Below are positions 6,555 to 14,289 of a stretch of DNA of 26,373 nucleotides, piece after piece; the stretch's first letter is position 1, and every line of letters starts with the position of its first letter. The stretch is from CAYONQ01 sp964405375. Lineage in GTDB: Bacteria > Planctomycetota > Phycisphaerae > Sedimentisphaerales > Anaerobacaceae. The notes below the pieces were generated by a model. That model was not told where the DNA came from, made no database searches, and was given only the letters and a program-made list of their open reading frames with translations. The stretch lies in the NCBI GenBank assembly GCA_964405375.1, contig CAYONQ010000030.1, positions 1 through 26,373 of the forward strand, read 5' to 3'. The position numbers and the translations under genes are program-made.

Positions 6555-7372
6555 GTCAAAATCCTTACCAGCCAATAAATGGTGAAATTGTTGATATTAT
6601 AGATGAGTCTCCGACGATTAAGACCTTTGTCGTTGTGCCGGAGGGGGCTTTCAGGTTTGAAACAGGCCAGTTCGTGGAGCTGACTTTGCCCGGTGTCGGC
6701 GAGGCGCCGTTTACGCCTTCCTCGTCGCCGGCGGATACCGAGAAGATGGAGATTACCATTATGAAGGCCGGCTTGGTTACGGACTTGTTGCACAACTGTG
6801 ATAAGGGACAGAAGGTCGGCATTCGCGGGCCTTACGGTAACGGTTACCCGCTTGCCGATTTTGTCGGCAAAGAGGTGTATATCGTCGGCGGTGGCGTGGG
6901 TCTGGCGCCGATAAGGTCTTTGTTTTTGACGTTGGTCGATAGAATAAAGGATTTCAAGTCGGTCGTCTGCCGATTCGGGGCCAAAACGCCGGATGATTTT
7001 ATTTACAAAAACACGCTTTTCGGTTCCTGGCAGAAAATCGACGGCGTGAAGATAAAACTTACTGTTGATGGAGCAGACGGCGACTGGAGCGGCAATGTCG
7101 GCGTGGTAACTACGATACTGAAGAAAGACGATGTGGATATTAAAAACGCCGTGGTGGTGGTCTGCGGCCCGCCGATTATGATGAAATACGCAACGATGAA
7201 GCTGCTGGAATTTGGATTCCAGGCCGAAAACATTTATCTTTCGATGGAAAAGAATATGAGTTGTGGAGTAGGTAAATGCGGGCACTGTATGATTGGCAAA
7301 TACTATGTCTGCAAGGACGGCCCCGTTTTTGCCTACGGCCAGATAAAAGAATATCCGGATATCTGGGACTGA
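6551..7372 (+). CDS. hydG: FAD/NAD(P)-binding diaphorase subunit (HydG/AsrB-like, hydrogenase gamma type)
   Basis: A 273-residue flavoprotein of the ferredoxin reductase family, related to sulfhydrogenase HydG and AsrB (not the [FeFe]-hydrogenase maturase of the same name). It would oxidise or reduce NAD(P)(H). Residues 1 to about 100 form the FAD beta-barrel (APFTPSSSP near 52-60, GIRGPYGNGYP near 90-100). Residues about 105-235 bind nucleotide (VGGGVGLAP at 112-120, CGPP at 205-208). The C-terminus holds a [2Fe-2S] site: Cys238, Cys243, Cys246, Cys254. It is coupled to hydB by an ATGA overlap. Whether NADH or NADPH is used cannot be told from the sequence; the Rex control favours NAD(H). 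Confidence 0.87.
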   Translation: MSQNPYQPINGEIVDIIDESPTIKTFVVVPEGAFRFETGQFVELTLPGVGEAPFTPSSSPADTEKMEITIMKAGLVTDLLHNCDKGQKVGIRGPYGNGYPLADFVGKEVYIVGGGVGLAPIRSLFLTLVDRIKDFKSVVCRFGAKTPDDFIYKNTLFGSWQKIDGVKIKLTVDGADGDWSGNVGVVTTILKKDDVDIKNAVVVVCGPPIMMKYATMKLLEFGFQAENIYLSMEKNMSCGVGKCGHCMIGKYYVCKDGPVFAYGQIKEYPDIWD

Positions 7373-7390
7373 TACGAAATACGAGATATT
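7371..7390 (+). repeat. Heptamer tandem repeat A, between the diaphorase pair and the polyferredoxin
   Basis: The 24-bp gap after hydG contains GATACG-AAATACG-AGATATT, degenerate copies of the 7-bp unit AGATACG. It overlaps the hydG stop and runs to seven bases before the ATG of the ferredoxin gene, which has no Shine-Dalgarno sequence. Confidence 0.6.
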
Positions 7391-7396
7391 AAAATT

Positions 7397-7921
7397 ATGT
7401 CTGCAAAGTTAGTAATCGATTTGGCTAAATGCACCACTCAGGGACAGTCCGAGGTGCAGTGCTCATACAAGCATCATCCCCAGAACAAGGGAATCGACTC
7501 TTTGCTGGAGATGATTCGTTTTGCTTTGATTTGCCGCAGGTGCGAAGCGGCGCCGTGCGTCAAGGCCTGCCCGCAGGAGGCATTGGAAAAAGTGCCGAGC
7601 GACAGCGATGATTCCGGCGTCCTTAAGCGTGCGAATATGCTGTGCACCGGCTGTGGCAGCTGTGCTATTGCGTGTCCCTTTGGGACTATATACACCGATT
7701 TAATACCTTTTCCAAGCAGCGTTTGCGATGTATGCAAAGATAGATTAGGAGAAGGTGAAAAGCCGTTGTGTGTTAATACTTGCGGAGATGGAAGTATAGA
7801 TTACAGAGAAGTTGATATAGCCAAAGAAGGCGATTTGGTAGAGGTATTTGAAGATATCGTTGTCAAGGTCACCGGCGGCGTTCTCTGGGAACCGTTTTTA
7901 AGGGAAAAGGCAGAGAAATGA
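7397..7921 (+). CDS. Polyferredoxin electron-transfer subunit (CooF/HycB/HydN-like)
   Basis: A 174-residue multi-[4Fe-4S] protein of the CooF/HycB/DmsB type that would shuttle electrons on the cytoplasmic side between partner oxidoreductases and the hydrogenase. Clear cluster motifs are CRRCEAAPCVKACP (Cys46, 49, 54, 58), CTGCGSCAIACP (Cys83, 86, 89, 93) and CDVC...CVNTC (Cys110, 113, 125, 129). The first motif of the family is reduced to Cys12 and Cys22 (CTTQGQSEVQC), so probably only three clusters bind normally. The ATG follows repeat array A and has no visible ribosome site. The stop overlaps the NuoH-like start (ATGA). Its natural partner could be CO dehydrogenase or formate dehydrogenase elsewhere; none is in this window. 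Confidence 0.85.
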   Translation: MSAKLVIDLAKCTTQGQSEVQCSYKHHPQNKGIDSLLEMIRFALICRRCEAAPCVKACPQEALEKVPSDSDDSGVLKRANMLCTGCGSCAIACPFGTIYTDLIPFPSSVCDVCKDRLGEGEKPLCVNTCGDGSIDYREVDIAKEGDLVEVFEDIVVKVTGGVLWEPFLREKAEK

Positions 7922-8859
7922 CTGAGGCGTTGCAGGGTTTGTTCTGGATTATTATCTTTCCGGGCTTTTTATTTACTGCCTGTTTAGGGCTGTTTGCTTC
8001 ATGGATAGTTCGCAAGGTCAGCGCCCTTGTGCAGTGGCGAGTTGGCCCGCCGGTTCTTCAGCCATTTTACGATGTTGTGAAACTTCTGGGCAAGGAGGTC
8101 CTTGTGCCACAGGACGCCCAGAGGGCGGTGTTTATTGCGGCGCCGGTCGTCGGTCTGGCGGGGGTGCTGCTGCTTTCGACGATGCTGTGGCGGACGGCCC
8201 TGACTCAAACGGCCTTTATAGGTGATATTATCGTGGCGATTTACCTGATGGTGCTGCCGTCTCTGGCGTTGATTCTCGGCAGCAGCGCCAGCGCCAGTCC
8301 TCACGCAGCGGTCGGCACAAGCAGGGAAATGAAATTGGTTATGGGTTATGAGCTGTCATTAGTGATGGCCTTTGTAGTGGTGGTTATAAAGACCGGCGGC
8401 CAGCTCAATTTAGCTGCAATCGCTCAGCAGGCGTCGGCTCTTAGCATCTCCGGGATGGTGGCGTTTCTGGTTGCGCTTTTGTGTGTTCAGGCCAAGCTCG
8501 GCTTTGTGCCGTTTGATATGGCCGAGGCGGAAACCGAGCTCGGCAGCGGTGTTTTGATGGAGTATTCGGCTGCGCCTCTTGCAATCTGGAAACTTACACA
8601 GGCAATGATGCTCGTGGCGCTGCCGTTGTTTTTGGTAATGGTGTTTTTAGGCGGGTTTGGCAATGCGCCAATGCCGTTGGTCTGGGGTATCGGCAAGTAT
8701 GTGCTGATATTAGTCCTGCTGATTTTGATAAAGAATACCAATCCGCGTATGCGAATTGACCAGGCAATGAAGTTTTTCTGGGTTTATTGCGGGATTGCTC
8801 TGGCCGTTGCTATTATTCTGGCGACGATAGGTAATAACTATGGTATCAATTGGCTGTAA
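7918..8859 (+). CDS. Hydrogenase membrane anchor, NuoH-like (HycD/EchB/MbhM)
   Basis: A 313-residue membrane protein of the NuoH family with about eight transmembrane helices. It anchors the hydrogenase arm to the membrane and couples electron transfer to ion movement. Diagnostic stretches are RVGPPVLQPFYDVVKLLGKE near the N-terminus and the acidic loop FVPFDMAEAETELGSGVLMEYS near residue 200, both hallmarks of group 4 hydrogenase and complex I anchors. Length fits HycD/MbhM. It starts inside the previous gene's stop. It is followed by heptamer repeat B before the small subunit gene. Confidence 0.92.
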   Translation: MTEALQGLFWIIIFPGFLFTACLGLFASWIVRKVSALVQWRVGPPVLQPFYDVVKLLGKEVLVPQDAQRAVFIAAPVVGLAGVLLLSTMLWRTALTQTAFIGDIIVAIYLMVLPSLALILGSSASASPHAAVGTSREMKLVMGYELSLVMAFVVVVIKTGGQLNLAAIAQQASALSISGMVAFLVALLCVQAKLGFVPFDMAEAETELGSGVLMEYSAAPLAIWKLTQAMMLVALPLFLVMVFLGGFGNAPMPLVWGIGKYVLILVLLILIKNTNPRMRIDQAMKFFWVYCGIALAVAIILATIGNNYGINWL

Positions 8860-8863
8860 GATG

Positions 8864-8895
8864 AACCACGAGACACGAGATACGAGATACGAGTT
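8864..8895 (+). repeat. Heptamer tandem repeat B, between NuoH-like and small-subunit genes
   Basis: Five units in perfect 7-bp register: AACCACG (8864), AGACACG (8871), AGATACG (8878), AGATACG (8885) and AGTTATG (8892-8898), whose last three bases are the start codon of the next gene. The first 14 bases are identical to part of array F near parA. Confidence 0.85.
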
Positions 8896-9327
8896 ATGAG
8901 CTGGAAGATATGGTCATTAAAGAAGTCGCCGTGGGTGTTTCACGTTAATACCGGTGCGTGCAACAATTGCGACATCGAGATTGTCGATTTGTTAACGCCA
9001 AAGTTTGATGTCGAGAGGTTTGGCATCAAATTAGTTGGCTCACCGCGACACGCTGATGCCTTGCTTGTGACCGGCGGAGTTACCGCCCAGGCGGCGCCTC
9101 GGCTGCGGGAGGTCTATCGCCAGACCCCTAAGCCGTGCGTTGTCTTTTGTATAGGCGCCTGTGCTTGTGATAAAGGGATATTCACCACCGGCTATCATAT
9201 GGTTGGGCCGGTAGATAAGATAATCAAAGAAATCGACCCCAACGCAATTATCGCCTATGTGCCGGGCTGTCCGCCGAAGCCGGAGGCGATGATATCCGGC
9301 ATAGTGAAGGCACTGTCGGCCTTATAG
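8896..9327 (+). CDS. [NiFe] hydrogenase small subunit, NuoB-like (HycG/EchC/MbhJ)
   Basis: A 143-residue small subunit of a group 4 [NiFe] hydrogenase, carrying the proximal [4Fe-4S] cluster that passes electrons to the Ni-Fe site. The ligands are visible: CNNC (Cys22, Cys25), a Cys in CIGACAC (Cys89 most likely) and Cys125 in VPGCPPKPE. Length and the CPP motif match MbhJ/EchC and complex I NuoB. The ATG is the end of repeat array B and no Shine-Dalgarno sequence is seen, so translation may depend on the upstream gene or on a leader effect. The next gene starts 12 bp after the stop. Confidence 0.9.
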   Translation: MSWKIWSLKKSPWVFHVNTGACNNCDIEIVDLLTPKFDVERFGIKLVGSPRHADALLVTGGVTAQAAPRLREVYRQTPKPCVVFCIGACACDKGIFTTGYHMVGPVDKIIKEIDPNAIIAYVPGCPPKPEAMISGIVKALSAL

Positions 9328-9339
9328 CGGGACGCATAT

Positions 9340-11064
9340 ATGAACCAGGAACAACTGAACAACAAATTATCAGAAATAAAAGATAAGCTCACAGCGACAG
9401 AGCAGCCGATGGCCAACAGGATATGCCTTACCTGCGAGGCCGAAAACAGCCACGCCATCAATAAGTTCCTGTTTGAAGATGTGCCTTTAAGGTTCGTAAT
9501 TGCCACGGGTATCGATTCTGATAACTGGTTCGAGGTCCTCTATCATTATTCGTATGACCAGACCGGCTGTATGGTTACCTTAAAAGCCATCATCCGGGAC
9601 CGGGAGAATCCGGCCATCGAATCTATTGCACCGTTTTTGCCGGCTGCCGAGTGGGTAGAAAGAGAAATCCACGACATATTGGGAATCGATTTCAAAAATC
9701 ATCCCGATATGAGACGTTTAATCCTGTCCGATGACTGGCCCGAAGGTGTTTATCCGTTGAGAAAAGATGCGAAGATGCCGGCAAAACGTCCGGATGGCGA
9801 ACCATCTAACCGCCCACCCGTTAAGTCCCCTGCCTGTCGAACCATCCAACTTTCGAAGCCGGTTCTTGCGGTTGGCCCATTTCATCCGCTGCAGGAAGAG
9901 ATGGAATTTTTCCAGCTGACCGTCGATGGTGAAATCGTAACAGACATCGATATGCGAATATCTTACAACCATCGCGGCATAGAAAAAATCAGCGAATCGC
10001 TGCAGTTCGACCAGGTGCCGTTTTTGGTCTCCCGAATCTGTGGAATTTGCTCAGCTTCGCATCCTCTGGCTTATGTGCAGGCCGTCGAGGACCTTGCCGG
10101 CGTAACACCACCCGACCGTGCTTTGTATGTGCGAACGATTATTAACGAGCTTGAACGCATCCACAGCCATATCCTATGGGCGGGGCTGGCGGGGCATTTC
10201 ATCGGCTATGACACCGTCTTTATGTGGGCCTGGAAGTATCGTGAGCCGGTGCTCGATTTGCTGGAGGAGATAACCGGCAATAGAAACAACTACGGAAACG
10301 TCAAGGTCGGCGGCTGCAGGGAAGACATCCCCGACGAGCTAAAGCCCAAGATTGTGGGCGAGATGGACAAAATCGAAAAGAAGATGGATATGCTCGTCAA
10401 GGCGGTAACCGATGACCCTGTTCTGCACGCTCGCCTGAAGGGTGTGGGCGTATTGAGCAAGGAAGATGCCATCAAATTTGCAGTAACAGGGCCTACGGCA
10501 AGGGCCAGTGGCGTCGCCATTGACGTAAGGCGTGACGAACCATATGCGGCCTATGCTGATTTGGACTGGGACGTAATCAGCCGACCCGAAGGGGATGTCT
10601 TTGCGAAGATGGTTGTGCGTTTACTGGAGGTTATAGAGTCGGCCAAGATAATAAAGCAGGCGGTAGGAAAGCTCCCGGCCGGCCCTGTCGCCGTGGAGGT
10701 CAAGGAGATTCCGCCGGGCGAGGTGGTCGGACGCGTTGAGGCACCGAGAGGAGAGACGTTCCATTACGTCCGCAGCGACGGCGGCAACAGACCCGTCCGA
10801 CACAAGGTTAGAGCACCAAGTTTCGTCAACGTGCCCTCGTTTAAGGCCTCGTGCATCGGCGAGCATATTGCTGACGTTACAATTACACTTGCAGCGGTTG
10901 ACCCCTGCTATAGCTGTACCGAAAGATTGGCCGTGGTTGACCAAAACAACAGTGTATTACACGACTACGAGGCGCTGCTGCGGCTGAGTCGTGAGAGAAC
11001 AACGCAAATTAAGAAAGAACTTGGTGTGAGCGGATTGAAGATAGGGGATTTACAAATTGGCTGA
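9340..11064 (+). CDS. [NiFe] hydrogenase large subunit fused to NuoC-like domain (HycE/HyfG type)
   Basis: A 574-residue fusion. Residues about 1-150 are NuoC/30-kDa-like (WVEREIHDILGIDFKNHPD); from about 175 it is NuoD-like catalytic subunit (GPFHPLQEEMEF, YNHRGIEK). Both nickel motifs are intact: RICGIC (Cys234, Cys237) and DPCYSC (Cys523, Cys526), so this is a true hydrogenase and not a complex I or nickel-free relative. After TER529 a tail of 45 residues follows, which fits the peptide removed by a HycI-type protease; such a gene closes the operon. The same domain fusion is known in formate hydrogenlyase HycE/HyfG, whereas Mbh and Ech have two genes. The last bases overlap the NuoL-like gene by 8 bp. 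Confidence 0.94.
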   Translation: MNQEQLNNKLSEIKDKLTATEQPMANRICLTCEAENSHAINKFLFEDVPLRFVIATGIDSDNWFEVLYHYSYDQTGCMVTLKAIIRDRENPAIESIAPFLPAAEWVEREIHDILGIDFKNHPDMRRLILSDDWPEGVYPLRKDAKMPAKRPDGEPSNRPPVKSPACRTIQLSKPVLAVGPFHPLQEEMEFFQLTVDGEIVTDIDMRISYNHRGIEKISESLQFDQVPFLVSRICGICSASHPLAYVQAVEDLAGVTPPDRALYVRTIINELERIHSHILWAGLAGHFIGYDTVFMWAWKYREPVLDLLEEITGNRNNYGNVKVGGCREDIPDELKPKIVGEMDKIEKKMDMLVKAVTDDPVLHARLKGVGVLSKEDAIKFAVTGPTARASGVAIDVRRDEPYAAYADLDWDVISRPEGDVFAKMVVRLLEVIESAKIIKQAVGKLPAGPVAVEVKEIPPGEVVGRVEAPRGETFHYVRSDGGNRPVRHKVRAPSFVNVPSFKASCIGEHIADVTITLAAVDPCYSCTERLAVVDQNNSVLHDYEALLRLSRERTTQIKKELGVSGLKIGDLQIG

Positions 11065-12901
11065 AATTTTGCGAAATATAGTTTTTCTACCGCTGATAGC
11101 AGGTTTTGTGCTGCTGTTTTTGCCGAACAGGGTAAAGCAGCTATCGAGGGCATTAACACTGATTATTTCTGTCATCACTTTCATATTAGCGGTCCGTATA
11201 TTTACTCTTGGCCGGCTTGACTATGCGGTTTCTATCCTCCAGATAGGCAATCTGGACCTGAGTTTGCTTTTAAGCGCCAGGCCGCTCGGGGCATTCATAC
11301 TGATGTTTGCTATGGGCTTCGGTGTGTTGATAACCCTGTATTCGTTAAAATCACCAGCAACGAACATTTATTATGGCGCCATCCTGCTTACGATAGGCAG
11401 CTCAGCAGGGATACTGCTTTCCAATCATTTGTTATTCCTGTTGATATTCTGGGAGATTGTAACCGCCTCGTTATACCTTTTGATAACAACGGGCGGGAAA
11501 AATTCCAATTTCGCAGCGACGAAGAGTTTTGCAATGATAGGGGCGTCCGACGGGGCCTTTTTACTGGGAGTGTTATTGGTATGGGCGATGTCGGGCACAC
11601 TTGTCATTTCCGATATTAGTTTAGCAACTACTTCAGCCGTTCCGATTATCGGCTTTTTGCTGCTTATGACAGCCGCCATTACCAAGGCAGGTGCATTGCC
11701 TTTGCATACGTGGCTTCCCACCGCCGGTGCTTATGCCCCGGCTTCTGTAATGGCGCTATTGCCTGCTGCGATTGATAAGCTTTTGGGCATTTATCTTCTG
11801 GTTATAACTGTGCGGGAGATTTTTATACTCGAACAGGGCGTTTTAAGCGTTATCCTGGCAATTATAGGCGCAGCCACCATTATTATTGCCGTGATGATTG
11901 CAATGGTTCAACACAATCTAAAGAAACTATTGTCTTATCACGCTATCAGCCAGGTCGGCTATATGGTCCTCGGCATAGCAACGGGTACACCCGTGGGTAT
12001 TGCCGGCGGAGTATTTCATATGCTAAACAACGCAATATATAAATGCTGCCTGTTCCTCTGCGGCGGCGCCGTTGAGCAGGCGGCAGGGACACCTGAGCTG
12101 GATAAGCTCGGCGGCTTGGGCAAGAAAATGCCGATTACCTTTATCACTTGCCTGATTGCCGCCTTAAGTATTTCCGGCATCCCGCCGTTCAACGGTTTTG
12201 TCTCCAAGTGGATGGTTTATCAAGGCGTAATTCAGATGGGGACGGTACAAACCGGCGGGGCGGCTGCACTATGGCCCATCTGGCTTATCGCTGCTATGTT
12301 CGGAAGCGCCCTTACCCTCGCCTCTTTTGTGAAACTCATACACTCGGCATTTCTCTCTCGCCTGCCGGACGGTCTGAAGAATGTGAAAGAGGTTTCGCCC
12401 CTACAGACGCTTCCTATGGTTGTGCTTGCCTTGCTGTGTGTGTTTTTCGGGGTCTTTTACCACGTGCCGCTGAAGCTGTTCATTTATCCTGCCTTGAATA
12501 TAGAGCCGGGGACCGCAATTTTCGGCACCTGGGATTCGACTCTGGCCACAGCTCTGATAATAGTCGGCATTGTCCTTGGACTTCTTATTTTGCTGGTTGG
12601 TTCGCTGGCAAAAAAAGCCCGAACCGTGCCGACCTGGACCTGCGGTGAGGCACAGACCAACGAGCAAATGATAATACCCGGAACGCATTTTTACAAAACG
12701 GTTTCGTCTATGGGCGGCTTAAAGCAGCTTTACAACGGCCAGGAAAAAGGTTACTTCGACCTCTACGACCAAAGCGCAAGGATTGGCCTTGCCTTAACAG
12801 AATTCCTGAGGTGGCTGCACTGCGGCCTGCTGCCGATGTATTTGACCTGGGTAATTGTGGGGTTACTGGTGATTCTGCTTATAGTTTGTAAGGTTTGGTG
12901 A
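11057..12901 (+). CDS. NuoL-like ion-pumping membrane subunit (HyfB/EchA/MrpA N-terminal type)
   Basis: A 614-residue polytopic antiporter-like subunit. Core motifs are present: the conserved Glu helix LLIFWEIVTASLYLL, THTWLP-like LPLHTWLPTAGAYAPASVMAL, the Lys-bearing helix region VQHNLKKLLSYHAISQVGYM, and FHMLNNAIYKCCLFLCGG. After about residue 510 it carries a soluble segment with TWTCGE and FDLYDQS and a last transmembrane helix, as in HyfB/EchA-type subunits. With the next gene (DUF4040/MbhE) it would make up a split MrpA. It starts with TTG at 11057; AGGGGA lies nine bases before it, inside the large-subunit gene. It would conduct protons or sodium. Confidence 0.88.
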   Translation: MAEILRNIVFLPLIAGFVLLFLPNRVKQLSRALTLIISVITFILAVRIFTLGRLDYAVSILQIGNLDLSLLLSARPLGAFILMFAMGFGVLITLYSLKSPATNIYYGAILLTIGSSAGILLSNHLLFLLIFWEIVTASLYLLITTGGKNSNFAATKSFAMIGASDGAFLLGVLLVWAMSGTLVISDISLATTSAVPIIGFLLLMTAAITKAGALPLHTWLPTAGAYAPASVMALLPAAIDKLLGIYLLVITVREIFILEQGVLSVILAIIGAATIIIAVMIAMVQHNLKKLLSYHAISQVGYMVLGIATGTPVGIAGGVFHMLNNAIYKCCLFLCGGAVEQAAGTPELDKLGGLGKKMPITFITCLIAALSISGIPPFNGFVSKWMVYQGVIQMGTVQTGGAAALWPIWLIAAMFGSALTLASFVKLIHSAFLSRLPDGLKNVKEVSPLQTLPMVVLALLCVFFGVFYHVPLKLFIYPALNIEPGTAIFGTWDSTLATALIIVGIVLGLLILLVGSLAKKARTVPTWTCGEAQTNEQMIIPGTHFYKTVSSMGGLKQLYNGQEKGYFDLYDQSARIGLALTEFLRWLHCGLLPMYLTWVIVGLLVILLIVCKVW

Positions 12902-12908
12902 GGCGAAT

Positions 12909-13460
12909 ATGAGCATATTTTTTGTCTTGATGCTGTTTATAATAATCGCTGCAATTATCGCGGTAGAGACCAGAAATCTGTTAAGCTCGGTGATTTGCAT
13001 TGGTGCAATCGGGTTCGGGGCCTCCCTGATGTTTTTATTCCTGTGTGCTCCCGACATCGCAATAACCCAGATTGTCGTTGAGGTTCTGGGCCTGATTCTC
13101 CTTATTCGGGCGACCATTTCCCGCGACCTGACCTTCATCGCCGGCGACAGGGAATTTTTCGGCGTTGTCGTCTCGGTGGTGATTGTTCTGGTGATTGCAT
13201 TAGTCGGCATAGAGGTCTTTGAGACCCTGCCTGATTTCGGCACGCCGATTTTTGCCCAGGTGCCCGACGCTGCTTCCCAGACTTACATTAGAGAAGGTCT
13301 GCAGAAGACCGGAGCGGCAAATCTTGTGGCCTCGGTCATTCTGGACTTCCGTGCCTACGATACGCTCGGCGAGGCAACGGTGCTGTTCACCTCGATTATC
13401 GGGGCAACCGTTATATTGCGGAAAAGGCCTAAAAAACTGCTGGGAGAGGTGGACGAATGA
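12909..13460 (+). CDS. MbhD-MbhE-like / MrpA C-terminal subunit (DUF4040)
   Basis: A 183-residue membrane protein equal to the C-terminal part of MrpA: residues about 1-75 are the DUF4040 (MbhD) module (ETRNLLSSVICIGAIGFGASLMF, CAPDIAITQIVVEVLGLILLI), and about 80-183 the MbhE module (LDFRAYDTLGEATVLFTSIIGA). The acidic motif APDIAxTQ and DFRAYDTLGE are conserved parts of the sodium/proton path in Mrp and Mbh. In Pyrococcus Mbh these are two genes; here they are fused, while the MrpA N-terminal module is a separate protein. A GAGG site precedes the ATG; the stop overlaps the mrpB start. Confidence 0.87.
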   Translation: MSIFFVLMLFIIIAAIIAVETRNLLSSVICIGAIGFGASLMFLFLCAPDIAITQIVVEVLGLILLIRATISRDLTFIAGDREFFGVVVSVVIVLVIALVGIEVFETLPDFGTPIFAQVPDAASQTYIREGLQKTGAANLVASVILDFRAYDTLGEATVLFTSIIGATVILRKRPKKLLGEVDE

Positions 13461-13915
13461 AAGGTATGACAGTAATAGTAAAGACCATCGCCAGTTGGGT
13501 CAAGGTGTTGATTTTTCTGTTCGGTATTTACATTATCGTTTTTGGCCATCTTACTCCGGGCGGCGGTTTTGCCGGCGGCGTGATTCTGGCCTCTTCATAC
13601 GTATTGCTTATGCTGGCCTTCGGCAGGGAATTTGTAGAGGAAAACCTCTCCCGGACCGCCGCCTCAAGACTTGATTGTCTGGGTGCATTTTTGTTTATCC
13701 TGATAGCGATTCTGGGACTGGTTTTCGGCGGTTCTTTCTTCGTCAATTTCCTTTATCAAAAATATCTGCCGGGAGAAGCTTTGAACCTTATAAGTGCGGG
13801 CACTATACCGTTGTCGAACCTTGCCATCGGCTTGAAAGTCGCTGCGTCGCTGTTCCTGGTAATTTTTGCTCTTTCGACGTTCAGACCCGGGAAATCGACT
13901 GATAAAGAGGAGTAA
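13457..13915 (+). CDS. mrpB: Mrp antiporter subunit B (MbhF-like)
   Basis: A 152-residue membrane protein with four transmembrane helices. The stretch FGHLTPGGGFAGGVILASSYVLLMLAFG is the MnhB/MrpB signature. It is part of the ion-translocating module of the complex. It is coupled to the previous gene by an ATGA overlap and followed after 5 bp by mrpC, with an AGGAG ribosome site within its own end. Confidence 0.9.
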   Translation: MKGMTVIVKTIASWVKVLIFLFGIYIIVFGHLTPGGGFAGGVILASSYVLLMLAFGREFVEENLSRTAASRLDCLGAFLFILIAILGLVFGGSFFVNFLYQKYLPGEALNLISAGTIPLSNLAIGLKVAASLFLVIFALSTFRPGKSTDKEE

Positions 13916-13920
13916 AACAA

Positions 13921-14289
13921 ATGCTTTTTGCTTTATGCTTTTTACTGTTTATGATTGGCCTGTATTGTACAGTCGCCAAAAAAAATATGGTCAAGATTGT
14001 CATCGGCATTATGATTATGGAATATGCCGTCAATCTTTTCCTGATTATGCTCGGCTTTCGCTCCGGCGGTACGGCACCGATAATCGACAGAAGTTATCTC
14101 GAGCCGGGGTCGGTGCAAATCACAAGCGGCTTCCTTAATAGCTGTGTTGACCCGCTGCCCCAGGCACTCGTACTTACCGCAATTGTTATCAGCTTAGGTT
14201 CGCTGGCGCTTATGATTTCGATATGCATTAGAACCTATGAAAAATACGGCACCTTTGACATCACCAGCATAAGGAGGTTAAAAGGATGA
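13921..14289 (+). CDS. mrpC: Mrp antiporter subunit C (NuoK/MbhG-like)
   Basis: A 122-residue membrane protein with three transmembrane helices, homologous to MnhC and NuoK. Helix 2 contains the conserved Glu (IMIMEYAVNLFLIMLGF) and the loop DPLPQALVLTAIVISLG is the family signature. Its stop overlaps the mrpD start by four bases. Strong Shine-Dalgarno AGGAG precedes the ATG. Confidence 0.92.
   Translation: MLFALCFLLFMIGLYCTVAKKNMVKIVIGIMIMEYAVNLFLIMLGFRSGGTAPIIDRSYLEPGSVQITSGFLNSCVDPLPQALVLTAIVISLGSLALMISICIRTYEKYGTFDITSIRRLKG

Noticed and set aside
6401..7285. A 294-codon minus-strand frame across hydB and hydG
   Set aside because: It is a shadow of two genes with firm motifs; its translation is low-complexity and His/Arg-rich.
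9340..11064. Respiratory complex I NuoCD instead of a hydrogenase
   Set aside because: Both nickel-binding CxxC motifs are intact, a cleavable tail is present, and a maturation protease follows; NuoCD lacks these.
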